From the NCBI RefSeq assembly GCF_013009075.1, contig NZ_CP053108.1:2932517-2996516 (forward strand): a stretch of DNA of 64,000 nt. The letters run 5' to 3'. The first letter of the stretch is position 1; every line of letters starts with the position of its first letter. Position numbers and translations under genes: made by a program. Source of the stretch: Halomonas sp. TA22 (GTDB lineage: Bacteria; Pseudomonadota; Gammaproteobacteria; Pseudomonadales; Halomonadaceae). Under the pieces are notes generated by a model. That model saw only the letters and a list, made by a program, of their open reading frames with translations. It searched no databases and had not been told where the DNA came from. Positions 8,287 through 17,495 of the stretch are shown here, in pieces.

Positions 8287-9333
8287 TCAAGAATTTGCCA
8301 GCTGTTCCGGATCGAGCCGCTCGAGGGGATAGGGTAGTTTGAGGCACTTGTAACGCTGCCCAAGGACCGCGAGTGGCTCCGTAATCTCCTTGGTACTCAT
8401 GACCGCAAGGATCTCCGCCTGACCGTAGGCATCGAGTTCTGCCGCAATGGTCTCGCCATACGACTTGCCTTCAGCATCGACTATCGGGGTGCTGGTGGGA
8501 GGAAGTTCCGCTCCTTCGAGTTGGGCACGCATCAAGCGCTTCTTTACCTGACCGCGGAAGTGCGCACGCGCCACCACCTCCTGGCCGGTATAGCAGCCCT
8601 TCTTGAAGCTGATGCCACCTAGTGCTTCCCAGTTGAACATTTGAGGAAGATAGGCATCCTGCGTCTGCTGAGTGACCCACGCAATTCCTGCCTGGATATC
8701 ATGCAACCCCCAGATCGCATTGCTGACAGGGGTGGCCTGGGGGGTAAGCGCCTGCCATACTCGCTCGACTTCATCGACGGGGGCGATGATCATCAACCGT
8801 GGACGAGTGCCGGGGTGGGCCAACGCCAGGATGGGGTGCTGCTTGGCCTGATGCCAGATCGCTGGTGGCACGATATCGAGCCGCGCCTCGAGCAGGGCGC
8901 GACTCTCCTGACCGATCATCCCCAGTAGTGCCAGATCGTCGCGCGGTTGCATCTCGATCTTGTAGAAGACCGCAAACTTGTCGAGGTGAGTTTTCAGGGG
9001 AACGATACGGTCAGCCGCCATCACCAGCCAGAAGCGCTGCTCATCGACTCGCAGCAGTTGCGCGTTGGCCAGCATGCGCCCCTTTGGCGTGCAGAAGGCG
9101 GTCAAGGGGGCGAACCGAGTGTCGGCAAGGCTGACCTGAGCACTGGTCTGGCCTTGAAGAAAGCGCTCCGCATCGCCACCTGCGACTTCCAGTATACCCA
9201 GGTGCACCAGCGGCGAAATGACCGTGGTATCCAATGCCTGACGAGCCTGATTCTCGGTCGGGAAATCCACGCGTTGGCTGCTGCCGCCCTCATCACGCGT
9301 CATTGCCCCAAGTCGGGCGCTCCAGTCGGTCAT
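8287..9333 (-). CDS. ygfZ: Folate-binding Fe-S cluster assembly/repair protein YgfZ
   Basis: A 348-residue member of the GcvT-like tetrahydrofolate-binding family that helps mature or repair certain Fe-S enzymes, such as the tRNA modification enzyme MiaB. The signature K-G-C-Y-T-G-Q-E is present (ISFKKGCYTGQEVVARAHFRG), including its redox-active cysteine. The N-terminal part contains FLQGQTSAQV and FCTPKGRMLAN, as expected. ATG 9333 has AAGGAG eight bases upstream and is preferred to 9360. It converges on the TatD-family gene and is separate from the nfuA and sufE loci elsewhere in the window. Confidence 0.92.
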   Translation of the reverse strand: MTDWSARLGAMTRDEGGSSQRVDFPTENQARQALDTTVISPLVHLGILEVAGGDAERFLQGQTSAQVSLADTRFAPLTAFCTPKGRMLANAQLLRVDEQRFWLVMAADRIVPLKTHLDKFAVFYKIEMQPRDDLALLGMIGQESRALLEARLDIVPPAIWHQAKQHPILALAHPGTRPRLMIIAPVDEVERVWQALTPQATPVSNAIWGLHDIQAGIAWVTQQTQDAYLPQMFNWEALGGISFKKGCYTGQEVVARAHFRGQVKKRLMRAQLEGAELPPTSTPIVDAEGKSYGETIAAELDAYGQAEILAVMSTKEITEPLAVLGQRYKCLKLPYPLERLDPEQLANS

Positions 9334-9485
9334 GCGGTCACTCCTTACAGATTTGGGCATCGGCTCTCATCATAACGCAATGGGGGTGCGGCGAGAGGTT
9401 TCAAGTACGCCGGAGTGCCTGCTCAGGCCATGCTAGACTCTCATCGAAGGATTTCCTTGTTGGGGCCTGCAGGCAGGAGAGATAG

Positions 9486-9677
9486 ATGGCTTACGTTTCG
9501 TTGTCGTTCGAGGGTGTCGACAATGCCGATCTCATCAATCGTATTACCACGGCGTTGATGATGGTCGATGGTGTGGAGAGCGCCGAAGTGGGAAGACATG
9601 GCGCCGAAGTGGACGGGCGAGTACGCCGGGAGGAGTTGATCAGAACGGTGGAGCGCCTTGGCGTCAAGGTAAAGTGA
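9486..9677 (+). CDS. Small HMA-fold-like protein without metal-binding CxxC
   Basis: A 63-residue protein with the beta-alpha-beta-beta-alpha-beta pattern of heavy-metal-associated (HMA) domains: YVSLSFEGVDN, an amphipathic helix, VDGVESAEVG, then EELIRTVERLGVKVK. The canonical MxCxxC loop after strand 1 is absent, so it should not bind copper like CopZ. AGGAGA lies five bases before the ATG. Its stop overlaps the start of the downstream OsmC-family gene (TGATG), so the two are translationally coupled. The function is unknown; the fold assignment is an inference from pattern. Confidence 0.6.
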   Translation: MAYVSLSFEGVDNADLINRITTALMMVDGVESAEVGRHGAEVDGRVRREELIRTVERLGVKVK

Positions 9678-10075
9678 TGGCGATTTTCATAGTCAGCCAG
9701 CGTGACGGCAAGTTTCGCCAGCGTGTCGAAGTGACCGGTTTCGAGGCGCTCTTTGTCGATGCGCCAGCCATCGTCGGGGGAGGGGAGAGTGCACCGGATC
9801 CCCACGACTACTTCGATCTGTCGCTTGGCGCCTGCAAGGCGATTACTGCCCAGATGTATGCCTATCGCAAGGGCTGGCCGCTGGAGGGGGTGACGGTAAC
9901 CGTGACCCGTGACGAGCGACGCGGTGTCTACCGCCTCGAGGTGAGCATGCAGTTCCATGGCATCGCTGATCCCGACCAATTGACGCGGTTGACCGAAATA
10001 TCCGACCACTGCCCCATCCACCGGCTGATGACATCGGCGACAGTGGAGATCACCACCTTGGGAAATCAAGCGTAG
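9677..10075 (+). CDS. OsmC/Ohr-family protein
   Basis: A 132-residue cytosolic protein of the OsmC superfamily, which reduces organic hydroperoxides with two cysteines. The two expected cysteines are in LGACKAITAQMYAYRKGWPLE and DHCPIHRL. Other family features are the DPHDYFDLSLGA helix entry and the VTVTRD strand. It belongs to the YhfA/general OsmC branch rather than Ohr. Its start codon overlaps the stop of the HMA-like gene, suggesting a shared function or at least shared regulation. Confidence 0.85.
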   Translation: MAIFIVSQRDGKFRQRVEVTGFEALFVDAPAIVGGGESAPDPHDYFDLSLGACKAITAQMYAYRKGWPLEGVTVTVTRDERRGVYRLEVSMQFHGIADPDQLTRLTEISDHCPIHRLMTSATVEITTLGNQA

Positions 10076-10120
10076 CACTTATACCGTTATCTTTTATATT
10101 TCGACATCTTGGATTCTGCC

Positions 10121-12151
10121 ATGAGCAAACCGTTTCGTCTGCAATCCAAATTTCAACCTGCAGGAGATCAACCCGCTGCCATCGATGGGTTGATCAAAGG
10201 GCTGGACGCAGGGCTCGCGCACCAGACGCTGCTTGGCGTTACGGGATCGGGTAAAACCTTTACCATGGCCAATATCGTCGAGCGCTTGCAGCGGCCGACC
10301 ATCGTCATGGCGCCCAACAAGACGCTTGCCGCCCAGCTCTATGGTGAATTCAAGGCATTCTTCCCCGATAACGCGGTCGAGTATTTCGTTTCCTATTACG
10401 ACTACTATCAGCCAGAAGCCTATGTTCCCTCGTCGGATACCTTCATCGAGAAGGATGCCTCGATCAACGACCACATCGAGCAGATGCGATTGTCGGCAAC
10501 CAAGGCGCTGCTAGAGCGGCGCGATGCGTTGATCGTGGTCTCGGTATCGGCGATCTACGGCCTTGGCGATCCCGACCAATATCTCAAGATGCGCCTGCAC
10601 TTCACACGTGGTGAACTCATCGACCAGCGCGCTTTCCTGCGCCGCCTGGCCGAGTTGCAATACACCCGCAACGACATGGATTTCCGGCGTGGCACCTATC
10701 GAGTACGCGGTGACGTGATCGACATCTACCCGGCCGACTCCGACGAGGAGGCGGTGCGTGTGGAACTGTTCGATGACGAGATCGACTCGATAAGCCTGTT
10801 CGACCCGCTGACGGGGGAGGTGCGCAGCAAGCCGCCGCGTATGACCATCTACCCCAAGAGCCACTACGTGACGCCCCGCGAGACGATCCTGGCCGCCGCC
10901 GAACACATCAAGAGCGAGCTGATCGAGCGGCTCGACTGGATGCGCAAGCACGATAAGCTGGTCGAGGCTCAGCGCCTCGAGCAGCGCACTCTCTATGACC
11001 TCGAGATGATGCACGAGCTTGGCTACTGTAATGGCATCGAGAACTACTCGCGCTATCTCTCCGGTCGCGCCCCCGGCGAGCCGCCCCCGACCTTCTTCGA
11101 CTACCTGCCGGCCGATGCACTGCTGTTCATCGACGAATCCCACGTCAGCGTTCCCCAGGTGGGCGGCATGTACAAGGGCGACCGTTCGCGCAAGGAGACG
11201 CTGGTGGAGTATGGCTTCCGCCTGCCCTCGGCCCTCGACAACCGGCCGATGACCTTCGAGGAGTGGGAGCGCATCTGCCCGCAGACGATCTTCGTCTCGG
11301 CCACCCCCGGTCCTTATGAAGCCGCGCATGCCGGGCAGATCGTGGAGCAGGTGGTAAGACCCACCGGGTTGATCGATCCCGAGATCGAAGTGCGTCCCGC
11401 CAGCACCCAGGTCGATGACCTGCTGTCGGAGATACATCTACGCACCGAGGTGGGGGAGCGGGTGCTGGTCACCACGCTGACCAAGCGCATGGCCGAGGAT
11501 CTCACCGAGTATCTCGACGAACATGACGTGCGGGTGCGCTACCTGCACTCCGATATCGACACCGTCGAGCGAGTCGAGATCATCCGCGACCTGCGCCTGG
11601 GCAAGTTCGATGTCCTGGTGGGGATCAATCTGCTGCGCGAGGGGCTGGATATTCCCGAAGTGTCGCTGGTAGCGATCCTCGATGCCGACAAGGAGGGCTT
11701 CCTGCGCAACGAGCGCTCGCTGATCCAGACCATCGGTCGTGCCGCGCGCAATGCGCAGGGCAAGGCAATTCTCTACGGCGACCGTGTCACCGCCTCGATG
11801 CGCCGTGCCATCGACGAGACCGAGCGGCGTCGCGAGAAACAGATTGCACACAACGAGAAACATGGCATCACGCCTACCACCGTGACTCGCTCGGTAGCCG
11901 ATATCCTCGAGGCCGCCCAGGCACCTGGTAGAAAGAACAGCCGCAAGCGAGGCGAACGCCAGGTGGCCGAAGAGGCTGCCGACTACACCATGCGCGAGCT
12001 CAAGGCGATGTCGGTGGTGGAGCTGACCCAGGAAATCTCAAAGATCGAAGACGCGATGTTCGAGGCGGCCCAGAACCTCGAATTCGAAGAAGCAGCGCGC
12101 CAACGCGACCGTGTTCAAAAACTCAAGGCACGCTTGATCGAACTCAAGTGA
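10121..12151 (+). CDS. uvrB: UvrABC excision nuclease subunit B
   Basis: A 676-residue nucleotide-excision-repair helicase-like subunit that loads onto damaged DNA with UvrA and recruits UvrC. The N-terminus [20 protein letters not shown] matches E. coli UvrB. The Walker A motif is [13 protein letters not shown], and the damage-probing beta-hairpin region contains [12 protein letters not shown]. Walker B-like [10 protein letters not shown], the motif VI region QTIGRAARN and a C-terminal UVR coiled-coil ([14 protein letters not shown]) follow. ATG 10121 is chosen over a TTG at 10109. I looked for a LexA box (CTGT-N8-ACAG) in the 45 bases before the gene and saw none. Confidence 0.98.
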   Translation: MSKPFRLQSKFQPAGDQPAAIDGLIKGLDAGLAHQTLLGVTGSGKTFTMANIVERLQRPTIVMAPNKTLAAQLYGEFKAFFPDNAVEYFVSYYDYYQPEAYVPSSDTFIEKDASINDHIEQMRLSATKALLERRDALIVVSVSAIYGLGDPDQYLKMRLHFTRGELIDQRAFLRRLAELQYTRNDMDFRRGTYRVRGDVIDIYPADSDEEAVRVELFDDEIDSISLFDPLTGEVRSKPPRMTIYPKSHYVTPRETILAAAEHIKSELIERLDWMRKHDKLVEAQRLEQRTLYDLEMMHELGYCNGIENYSRYLSGRAPGEPPPTFFDYLPADALLFIDESHVSVPQVGGMYKGDRSRKETLVEYGFRLPSALDNRPMTFEEWERICPQTIFVSATPGPYEAAHAGQIVEQVVRPTGLIDPEIEVRPASTQVDDLLSEIHLRTEVGERVLVTTLTKRMAEDLTEYLDEHDVRVRYLHSDIDTVERVEIIRDLRLGKFDVLVGINLLREGLDIPEVSLVAILDADKEGFLRNERSLIQTIGRAARNAQGKAILYGDRVTASMRRAIDETERRREKQIAHNEKHGITPTTVTRSVADILEAAQAPGRKNSRKRGERQVAEEAADYTMRELKAMSVVELTQEISKIEDAMFEAAQNLEFEEAARQRDRVQKLKARLIELK

Positions 12152-12189
12152 CGTTGGGCATCGCGCCTGCCGTTCCTCACGCGATGGGG

Positions 12190-12195
12190 TATAAT
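12190..12195 (+). promoter_or_regulatory. Putative -10 element upstream of the class I fumarase gene
   Basis: A perfect TATAAT at 12190-12195 lies in the 117-bp gap after uvrB, about 74 bases before the fumarase ATG. A convincing -35 at normal spacing is missing, so the call rests mostly on the -10. A weak hairpin (TTCGCCGG/CCGGTGAA arms) lies between it and the gene. Confidence 0.35.
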
Positions 12196-12268
12196 CCAGC
12201 CGCTCAAGGTTCGCCGGCGCTCTGCCTGGTCCGGTGAATCGTTCATTATAATCAAGGAGTTTTCGATC

Positions 12269-13774
12269 ATGACCGTGATCCGCCAGGATGACCTTATCCA
12301 GAGCGTGGCCGATGCCCTGCAGTATATCTCCTACTACCACTCCAAGGATTTCATCGATGCCATGCATGCGGCCTACGAGCGTGAGAAGAATCCGGCCGCC
12401 AAGGATGCCATCGCCCAGATCCTGATCAATTCGCGCATGTGCGCCATAGGGCATCGGCCCATCTGCCAGGACACCGGTATCGTCACGGTCTTCGTGAATG
12501 TCGGCATGGACGTGCGCTGGGACGCGCAGATGAGCGTCGATGACATGGTCAACGAAGGGGTGCGTCGCGCTTATACCCATCCCGACAATATATTGCGCGC
12601 CTCGGTGCTGGCCGATCCGGATGGCAAGCGGACCAATACCAAGGACAATACCCCGGCGATCATTCATCACAAGATCGTGCCCGGCAATACGGTCGAGATC
12701 CATGTGGCGGCCAAGGGTGGCGGCAGCGAGGCGAAGTCCAAGTTCGCCATGCTCAATCCCTCCGACAGCGTGGTCGACTTCGTACTGGAGCAGTTGCCCA
12801 AGATGGGCGCCGGGTGGTGCCCTCCTGGCATGCTGGGCATCGGCATCGGCGGGACCGCCGAAAAAGCCATGCTTCTCGCCAAGGAGTCGCTACTCGAGCC
12901 CATCGACATCCAGGACCTTCAGCAGCGTGGCGCCTCCAACCGTGCCGAGGAGCTTCGCTTGGAGCTCTACGACAAGGTCAATCGTAGCGGCATCGGTGCC
13001 CAGGGCCTGGGTGGCCTGACCACGGTGCTCGATATCAAGGTGATGGATTATCCGACCCACGCCGTCAACAAGGCAGTGGCGATCATTCCCAACTGCGCGG
13101 CCACACGCCATGTCCACTTCACGCTGGATGGCGCCGGCCAGGCGGTGCTACCGGTTCCCAAGATCGAGGATTGGCCCGAGATCACGCGCGAAGTAGGGGG
13201 CAATGTCAAGCGCGTCAACCTCGACACCATCACCTCCGAGGAAGTGCAAAGCTGGCTGCCGGGCGACGTGCTGCTGCTCAACGGCAAGCTATTGACGGGT
13301 CGCGACGCCGCCCACAAGCGCATCATCGATATGATGGGACGAGGCGAGCCGTTGCCGGTCGATCTCAAAGGGCGCTTCATCTACTACGTCGGCCCGGTTG
13401 ATCCGGTGGGTGACGAGGTCGTGGGGCCCGCAGGACCCACGACCGCGACTCGTATGGACAAGTTCACCCGCGCCATGCTCGAGGACGCTGGCCTGCTCGG
13501 TATGGTGGGCAAGGCCGAGCGAGGCCAGCAGGCCATCGATGCGATCCGCGACAACAAGGCCTGCTACTTGATGGCGACTGGTGGCGCTGCCTACTTGGTC
13601 TCCCAAGCGATCAAGAAGTCACGTGTGGTAGGCTTCGAAGATCTCGGCATGGAGGCGATCTACGAATTCGAGGTGGAGGACATGCCGGTGACCGTGGCGG
13701 TCGATAGCCTGGGCGAATCGGTACATCGCACCGGTCCTGCCAAGTGGAAGGAGATCATCGCCGAGAGCGCTTGA
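12269..13774 (+). CDS. Class I (Fe-S) fumarate hydratase
   Basis: A 501-residue single-polypeptide class I fumarase carrying an oxygen-sensitive [4Fe-4S] cluster. It hydrates fumarate to malate in the TCA cycle. Diagnostic stretches are RPICQDTGIVTVFVNVG, KGGGSEAKSKF, GIGIGGTAEKAM and, in the C-terminal domain, YYVGPVDPVGDEVVGPAGPTTATRMDK. Candidate cluster cysteines are in CQDTG, CAATRH and the GWCPPG region. AAGGAG is well placed before the ATG. A strong terminator follows. Alternative members act on other dicarboxylates such as L-tartrate or mesaconate, but the full-length two-domain form favours fumarase. Confidence 0.93.
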   Translation: MTVIRQDDLIQSVADALQYISYYHSKDFIDAMHAAYEREKNPAAKDAIAQILINSRMCAIGHRPICQDTGIVTVFVNVGMDVRWDAQMSVDDMVNEGVRRAYTHPDNILRASVLADPDGKRTNTKDNTPAIIHHKIVPGNTVEIHVAAKGGGSEAKSKFAMLNPSDSVVDFVLEQLPKMGAGWCPPGMLGIGIGGTAEKAMLLAKESLLEPIDIQDLQQRGASNRAEELRLELYDKVNRSGIGAQGLGGLTTVLDIKVMDYPTHAVNKAVAIIPNCAATRHVHFTLDGAGQAVLPVPKIEDWPEITREVGGNVKRVNLDTITSEEVQSWLPGDVLLLNGKLLTGRDAAHKRIIDMMGRGEPLPVDLKGRFIYYVGPVDPVGDEVVGPAGPTTATRMDKFTRAMLEDAGLLGMVGKAERGQQAIDAIRDNKACYLMATGGAAYLVSQAIKKSRVVGFEDLGMEAIYEFEVEDMPVTVAVDSLGESVHRTGPAKWKEIIAESA

Positions 13775-13816
13775 CGATATCGGCTGGTATCGCTTTGCCA
13801 GCCATTAGTCTGAACG

Positions 13817-13846
13817 GCGGCCCCTGCAGATAGCCGGGGCCGCTTT
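13817..13846 (+). terminator. Rho-independent terminator after the fumarase gene
   Basis: GCGGCCCC (13817-13824) pairs with GGGGCCGC (13836-13843), an eight-base GC stem with an 11-base loop, followed by TTTGCTT. Confidence 0.7.
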
Positions 13847-13875
13847 GCTTCGATGACCTGCCTGAAGGAGAGGCG

Positions 13876-15297
13876 ATGACTTCCTGGTTGATCGGCATGG
13901 CCATTTTCATGGTCCACTTGCTGGGACTGCTGTCGGCCGTGCTGGCCCTGCTGTCGAGCCGTACCTCGCAAGGGGCGATCGCCTGGATCATTTCGCTGGT
14001 CACCTTTCCCTATGTTGCCCTGCCAGCCTATTGGATATTCGGCCGGCCACGTTTCTATGGGTACGTCTCGGCGCGTGGCGAGCGCGACACCGTGTTGCGT
14101 CGGGTGTTGATGCGCTACCGCGAGCAGGTGGAACCCTACCTGGCCGACTCGAACCTCGCCGAGGTGCGTGCCGTGGAGCACCTTGCCAAGATGCCTCTGA
14201 CCAGCGGCAACCATGCCGAGCTATTGATCGACGGCGAGGCAACCTTCGAGAGTCTCTTTGCGGGTATCGATGCCGCTGAGGAGTACCTGCTCATTCAGTT
14301 CTTCATCATCCGGCACGATGCACTGGGGCTCGAACTCAAGCACCGCCTCGAGAGTGCCGCGGAGCGCGGCGTCAGGGTCTATTTCCTATATGACGAGATC
14401 GGCTGCCACAAGCTCAACGAAGGCTATCTGGTCGACCTGATCGATGCCGGGGTCGCGGTCAGTGCGTTCAACAACTCCAGCATGGGGGTACGCCACCGTT
14501 ATCAGTTGAACTTCCGCAATCACCGCAAGGTACTGGTGGTGGATGGCCGCGAAGGGTGGCTTGGGGGATTCAATGTCGGCGTCGAATATCTTGGCCAGCA
14601 CCGCCGTCACGGTCCCTGGCGGGACACTCACCTGAAACTCACCGGCCCAAGCGTATTGGGCCTGCAGGAGGCGTTCTGGGAGGATTGGCACTGGGCCACT
14701 GGCGATGTGCTTGGACTCTCCTGGGAGCCGCATGTGGCAAGCGAAGAGTGCCAGAATGTCGTGATTGTGCCCTCGGGCCCTGCCGATCGTCAGGAGACCG
14801 CCAGCCTGATGGTGCAGCATGCCATCCATAGCGCCAGGAAGCTGCTCTGGGTAACCAGCCCCTATTTCGTGCCCGATCAGGGGGTCCTCGACGCCCTGCG
14901 CCTGGCGGCGATGCGCGATGTGGACGTGCGCATCATGATTCCCGAGCGCCCCGATCACCTGCTGGTTTTTCTGTCGGCCTTCTCCTTTCTGCCCGACATG
15001 CTGCGCGCCGGCGTCAAGGTATTCCGCTACCAGCCCGGCTTCCTGCATCAGAAGGTGATGCTGATCGACGATCACACCGCCACGGTAGGGACGGTCAATC
15101 TCGACAATCGCTCGTTTCGTCTCAATTTCGAGATCACCGCCTATATTCCCGATCGGCGCTTTGCCGCGCAGGTCAGACTGATGCTGGAGAAGGACTTCAC
15201 CCAGTGTCGGCGCATTTCCTACGAGGAGATACATGAGCGTCCGTTGTGGAAGAAAGTCGTATCACGCGCGGCCTATCTGCTGTCGCCCGTTCAATAG
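13876..15297 (+). CDS. Cardiolipin synthase (phospholipase D family)
   Basis: A 473-residue inner-membrane enzyme with two N-terminal transmembrane segments (about 5-30 and 35-55) and two HKD phospholipase D motifs, HRKVLVVD and HQKVMLID. It condenses phosphatidylglycerol molecules to cardiolipin and glycerol, as E. coli ClsA does. The length and topology match ClsA rather than ClsB or ClsC. AAGGAGAGG precedes the ATG. Cardiolipin often rises with salt in halophiles, which fits the osmotic theme of the window (inference). Confidence 0.92.
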   Translation: MTSWLIGMAIFMVHLLGLLSAVLALLSSRTSQGAIAWIISLVTFPYVALPAYWIFGRPRFYGYVSARGERDTVLRRVLMRYREQVEPYLADSNLAEVRAVEHLAKMPLTSGNHAELLIDGEATFESLFAGIDAAEEYLLIQFFIIRHDALGLELKHRLESAAERGVRVYFLYDEIGCHKLNEGYLVDLIDAGVAVSAFNNSSMGVRHRYQLNFRNHRKVLVVDGREGWLGGFNVGVEYLGQHRRHGPWRDTHLKLTGPSVLGLQEAFWEDWHWATGDVLGLSWEPHVASEECQNVVIVPSGPADRQETASLMVQHAIHSARKLLWVTSPYFVPDQGVLDALRLAAMRDVDVRIMIPERPDHLLVFLSAFSFLPDMLRAGVKVFRYQPGFLHQKVMLIDDHTATVGTVNLDNRSFRLNFEITAYIPDRRFAAQVRLMLEKDFTQCRRISYEEIHERPLWKKVVSRAAYLLSPVQ

Positions 15298-15317
15298 CTT
15301 CGGATTCCTAGGGAGGG

Positions 15318-16238
15318 ATGGTGAACCTCGAGACCAAATGGCTGGAAGACTTCGTGGCCCTGGCCAACACGCGAAGCTTTTCCGCTTCGGCACGTCAGCG
15401 CCACGTGACCCAGCCGGCCTTCAGTCGCCGGATTCGCTCGCTGGAGCAGGCGGTGGGCGTCACTCTGGTCGATCGCTCCACCACACCGGTTGGCTTGACG
15501 CCGGAAGGACAGCTCTTCTTGGTGACGGCTCGCAACCTGGTCGAACAGCTCAACGAGTGCCTGGGGCGCCTGCGAGGTGTATCGATGGCCAATGAGGCAC
15601 TTGATATCGTCGCTGCTCACTCACTGGCGCTGGCGTTCTATCCACAATGGATCTCGCGTCTGCAGCAGGGGCTCGGTGAGCTTCCCACCCGCCTGGTGGC
15701 GATGAACGTGGGCGATGCGATCCATGTGCTGCGTGAGGGCAATTGCGACCTGATGCTGGGCTACTACGATCCCTATGCCAGCATGCAGCTTGACGCGGAG
15801 GTCTTTCCCTCGTTCTCCATCGGGCAAGTCAAGATGATCCCGGTATGCCTCCCTAATGAGAAGGGGGAGCCGCGCTTCCCGCTCGCCGGAGAGGGTTCCA
15901 TACCTTTTCTGGCCTATACCCAAGGCGCATTTCTCGGCAGCAGCGTACGCATGCTGTTGAAGAACGACCCGATCCGTTTGCGGCTGCGGACCGTGTATGA
16001 AACCGCCATGGCTGAAGGCTTGAAGGGGATGATGATGCAGGGGGTGGGCATGGCCTGGATACCCGATTTCTGCATCCGCGAGGAGCTTTCCAGCGGCCGG
16101 CTGGTACGCGCGGCCGGCAGCGAGTGGGACGTGGCACTGGAGATCCGCCTCTATCGTTGCTCGCTGGTGCACAAGCCCGGTGTCGAGAAGCTCTGGCGGC
16201 AGATGATGAAGCTGCCCCGCGATTTCCTTCAGGCCTAG
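15318..16238 (+). CDS. LysR-family regulator, HypT (YjiE)-like
   Basis: A 306-residue LysR-type transcription factor with an N-terminal winged helix-turn-helix (LETKWLEDFVALANTRSFSASARQRHVTQP continues into AFSRRIRSLEQAVGV) and a periplasmic-binding-protein-like effector domain. The opening NLETKWL and spacing of the DNA-binding helix strongly resemble E. coli HypT, a hypochlorite-responsive regulator activated by methionine oxidation. The start could be ATG 15318 or the next codon GTG 15321, because AGGGAGG is very close to both. It converges with nadM, overlapping by four bases. Targets cannot be inferred. Confidence 0.85.
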   Translation: MVNLETKWLEDFVALANTRSFSASARQRHVTQPAFSRRIRSLEQAVGVTLVDRSTTPVGLTPEGQLFLVTARNLVEQLNECLGRLRGVSMANEALDIVAAHSLALAFYPQWISRLQQGLGELPTRLVAMNVGDAIHVLREGNCDLMLGYYDPYASMQLDAEVFPSFSIGQVKMIPVCLPNEKGEPRFPLAGEGSIPFLAYTQGAFLGSSVRMLLKNDPIRLRLRTVYETAMAEGLKGMMMQGVGMAWIPDFCIREELSSGRLVRAAGSEWDVALEIRLYRCSLVHKPGVEKLWRQMMKLPRDFLQA

Positions 16239-17338
16239 CCGCTGAAGTCCGCCGGTAGCCCCAGAAAGTTCTGGATGATGAAGAAGTGATCCTCGAATAG
16301 CGTCTCGGGCTCAAGATCGGCCAGTGCCACCCAGCGGGCGTGATCGCCGCCCTTGACCGGCTTCAGCTGAGGCAACTGCTGCTCGGGGCGAAGCGCGAAA
16401 TAGAAGGCCTCCGCAAGGGTACGCCCACGCCAGCTGCGATGCGGCTCGTCGAACAGGCGCTGCCCGCGCAGCGAGCCTTTCAGCACCGGCTCCGGCACCT
16501 TGAGCCGTAGCCGTTCACGCAGTTCGCGCAGACAGGCATCGAGCAGGCGTTCATGGGAGTTGACGAAGCCGCCGGGAAGGGCGAGCAGGCCCTTGCCCGG
16601 TGCAGCGGTGCGCTTGACCAACAGCACATGGCCAGACTGAACGACGACGGCATTGACCGTCACGAAGATCGGCGGGTAGGGCGCATCGACCCAGGCACTG
16701 CGATATTGATCGAGCAGACGCTGCTCTTCGATGAGCTGCAGAAAGGGCTGCGTGTCGGCGAAATCGCGCAGGGTGCCATGCACACTGGGAGGCAAGTCAT
16801 GGGCCGCCCCGGTAGAGAGATAATCGCTTGCAGACGAGACGGAGCGAAGCAGCCTCTCGCGTATCTGGCTGGCCGAAATCCCCTCGACCAGCGGTACGCT
16901 GACCGACTCCCACTGCGGGAAGAGCGTCAGATAGTAGCTCGATTGGCCTCGGCTTGCCCCAATCAAGCCAATGCGGGGCAGGCGTCCATGACGAGGGCTC
17001 GCGATATCGCGCACCTTGCGCTGTACGTCGCGTACCCAGACATCGTCGTTGTAGAGCGCATCGAGCAGCGGCTCCACCTCCAGCCGCTCGTTGTCATCAT
17101 CATCGAAGCAGCCCCGCAGCATCTGCTGACGCTCCTCGAAGCGCCAGGGGTTACGCAGCGAGCTCGCCTGCCAGGCCGAACCGACCAGTACGATCACCTG
17201 GCGCGATCGTTTGAGGGCCTCGTGGATGACCGCAATGTGGCCCAGATGCGGCGGCTGAAATCGCCCGATGAATACCAGGCAATCGAAATCCTGGACGATT
17301 TCCGTCGAAGCGGGGCGCGGCGGTATCGGTCGTGCCAT
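16235..17338 (-). CDS. Bifunctional NMN adenylyltransferase / Nudix hydrolase (NadM-type)
   Basis: A 367-residue two-domain cytosolic enzyme of NAD metabolism. The N-terminal nucleotidyltransferase has IGRFQPPHLGH (HxGH motif) and later RGQSSYYLTLFP and ISASQIRERL, typical of NadM. It makes NAD from NMN and ATP. The C-terminal Nudix domain contains LPGGFVNSHERLLDACLREL, which normally continues REUxEExGU. Here it reads RELRERLRL, so one of the Mg-binding glutamates is Arg. The adenylyltransferase half looks intact, while the hydrolase half may be impaired. ATG 17338 has AGGAG upstream. Its end overlaps the convergent LysR gene. Confidence 0.9.
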   Translation of the reverse strand: MARPIPPRPASTEIVQDFDCLVFIGRFQPPHLGHIAVIHEALKRSRQVIVLVGSAWQASSLRNPWRFEERQQMLRGCFDDDDNERLEVEPLLDALYNDDVWVRDVQRKVRDIASPRHGRLPRIGLIGASRGQSSYYLTLFPQWESVSVPLVEGISASQIRERLLRSVSSASDYLSTGAAHDLPPSVHGTLRDFADTQPFLQLIEEQRLLDQYRSAWVDAPYPPIFVTVNAVVVQSGHVLLVKRTAAPGKGLLALPGGFVNSHERLLDACLRELRERLRLKVPEPVLKGSLRGQRLFDEPHRSWRGRTLAEAFYFALRPEQQLPQLKPVKGGDHARWVALADLEPETLFEDHFFIIQNFLGLPADFSG

Positions 17339-17495
17339 GCAAACTCCTGAGTAAAGATTCGCTGCCTGTCGACAAGGCGTAATTGATTATCTTTTCTTGC
17401 GTCCATTGCTGCAATGCGTCATCCAAACCGCTGATTCTGCAAGATCATTCACGGTAACGTATGCTATGAAAAGACTCTGAACTCAAGGAACTGGC

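Noticed and set aside
10076-10120. LexA-controlled promoter for uvrB
   Set aside because: No CTGT-N8-ACAG palindrome is present in the short upstream region; the same holds before ruvC and ruvA.
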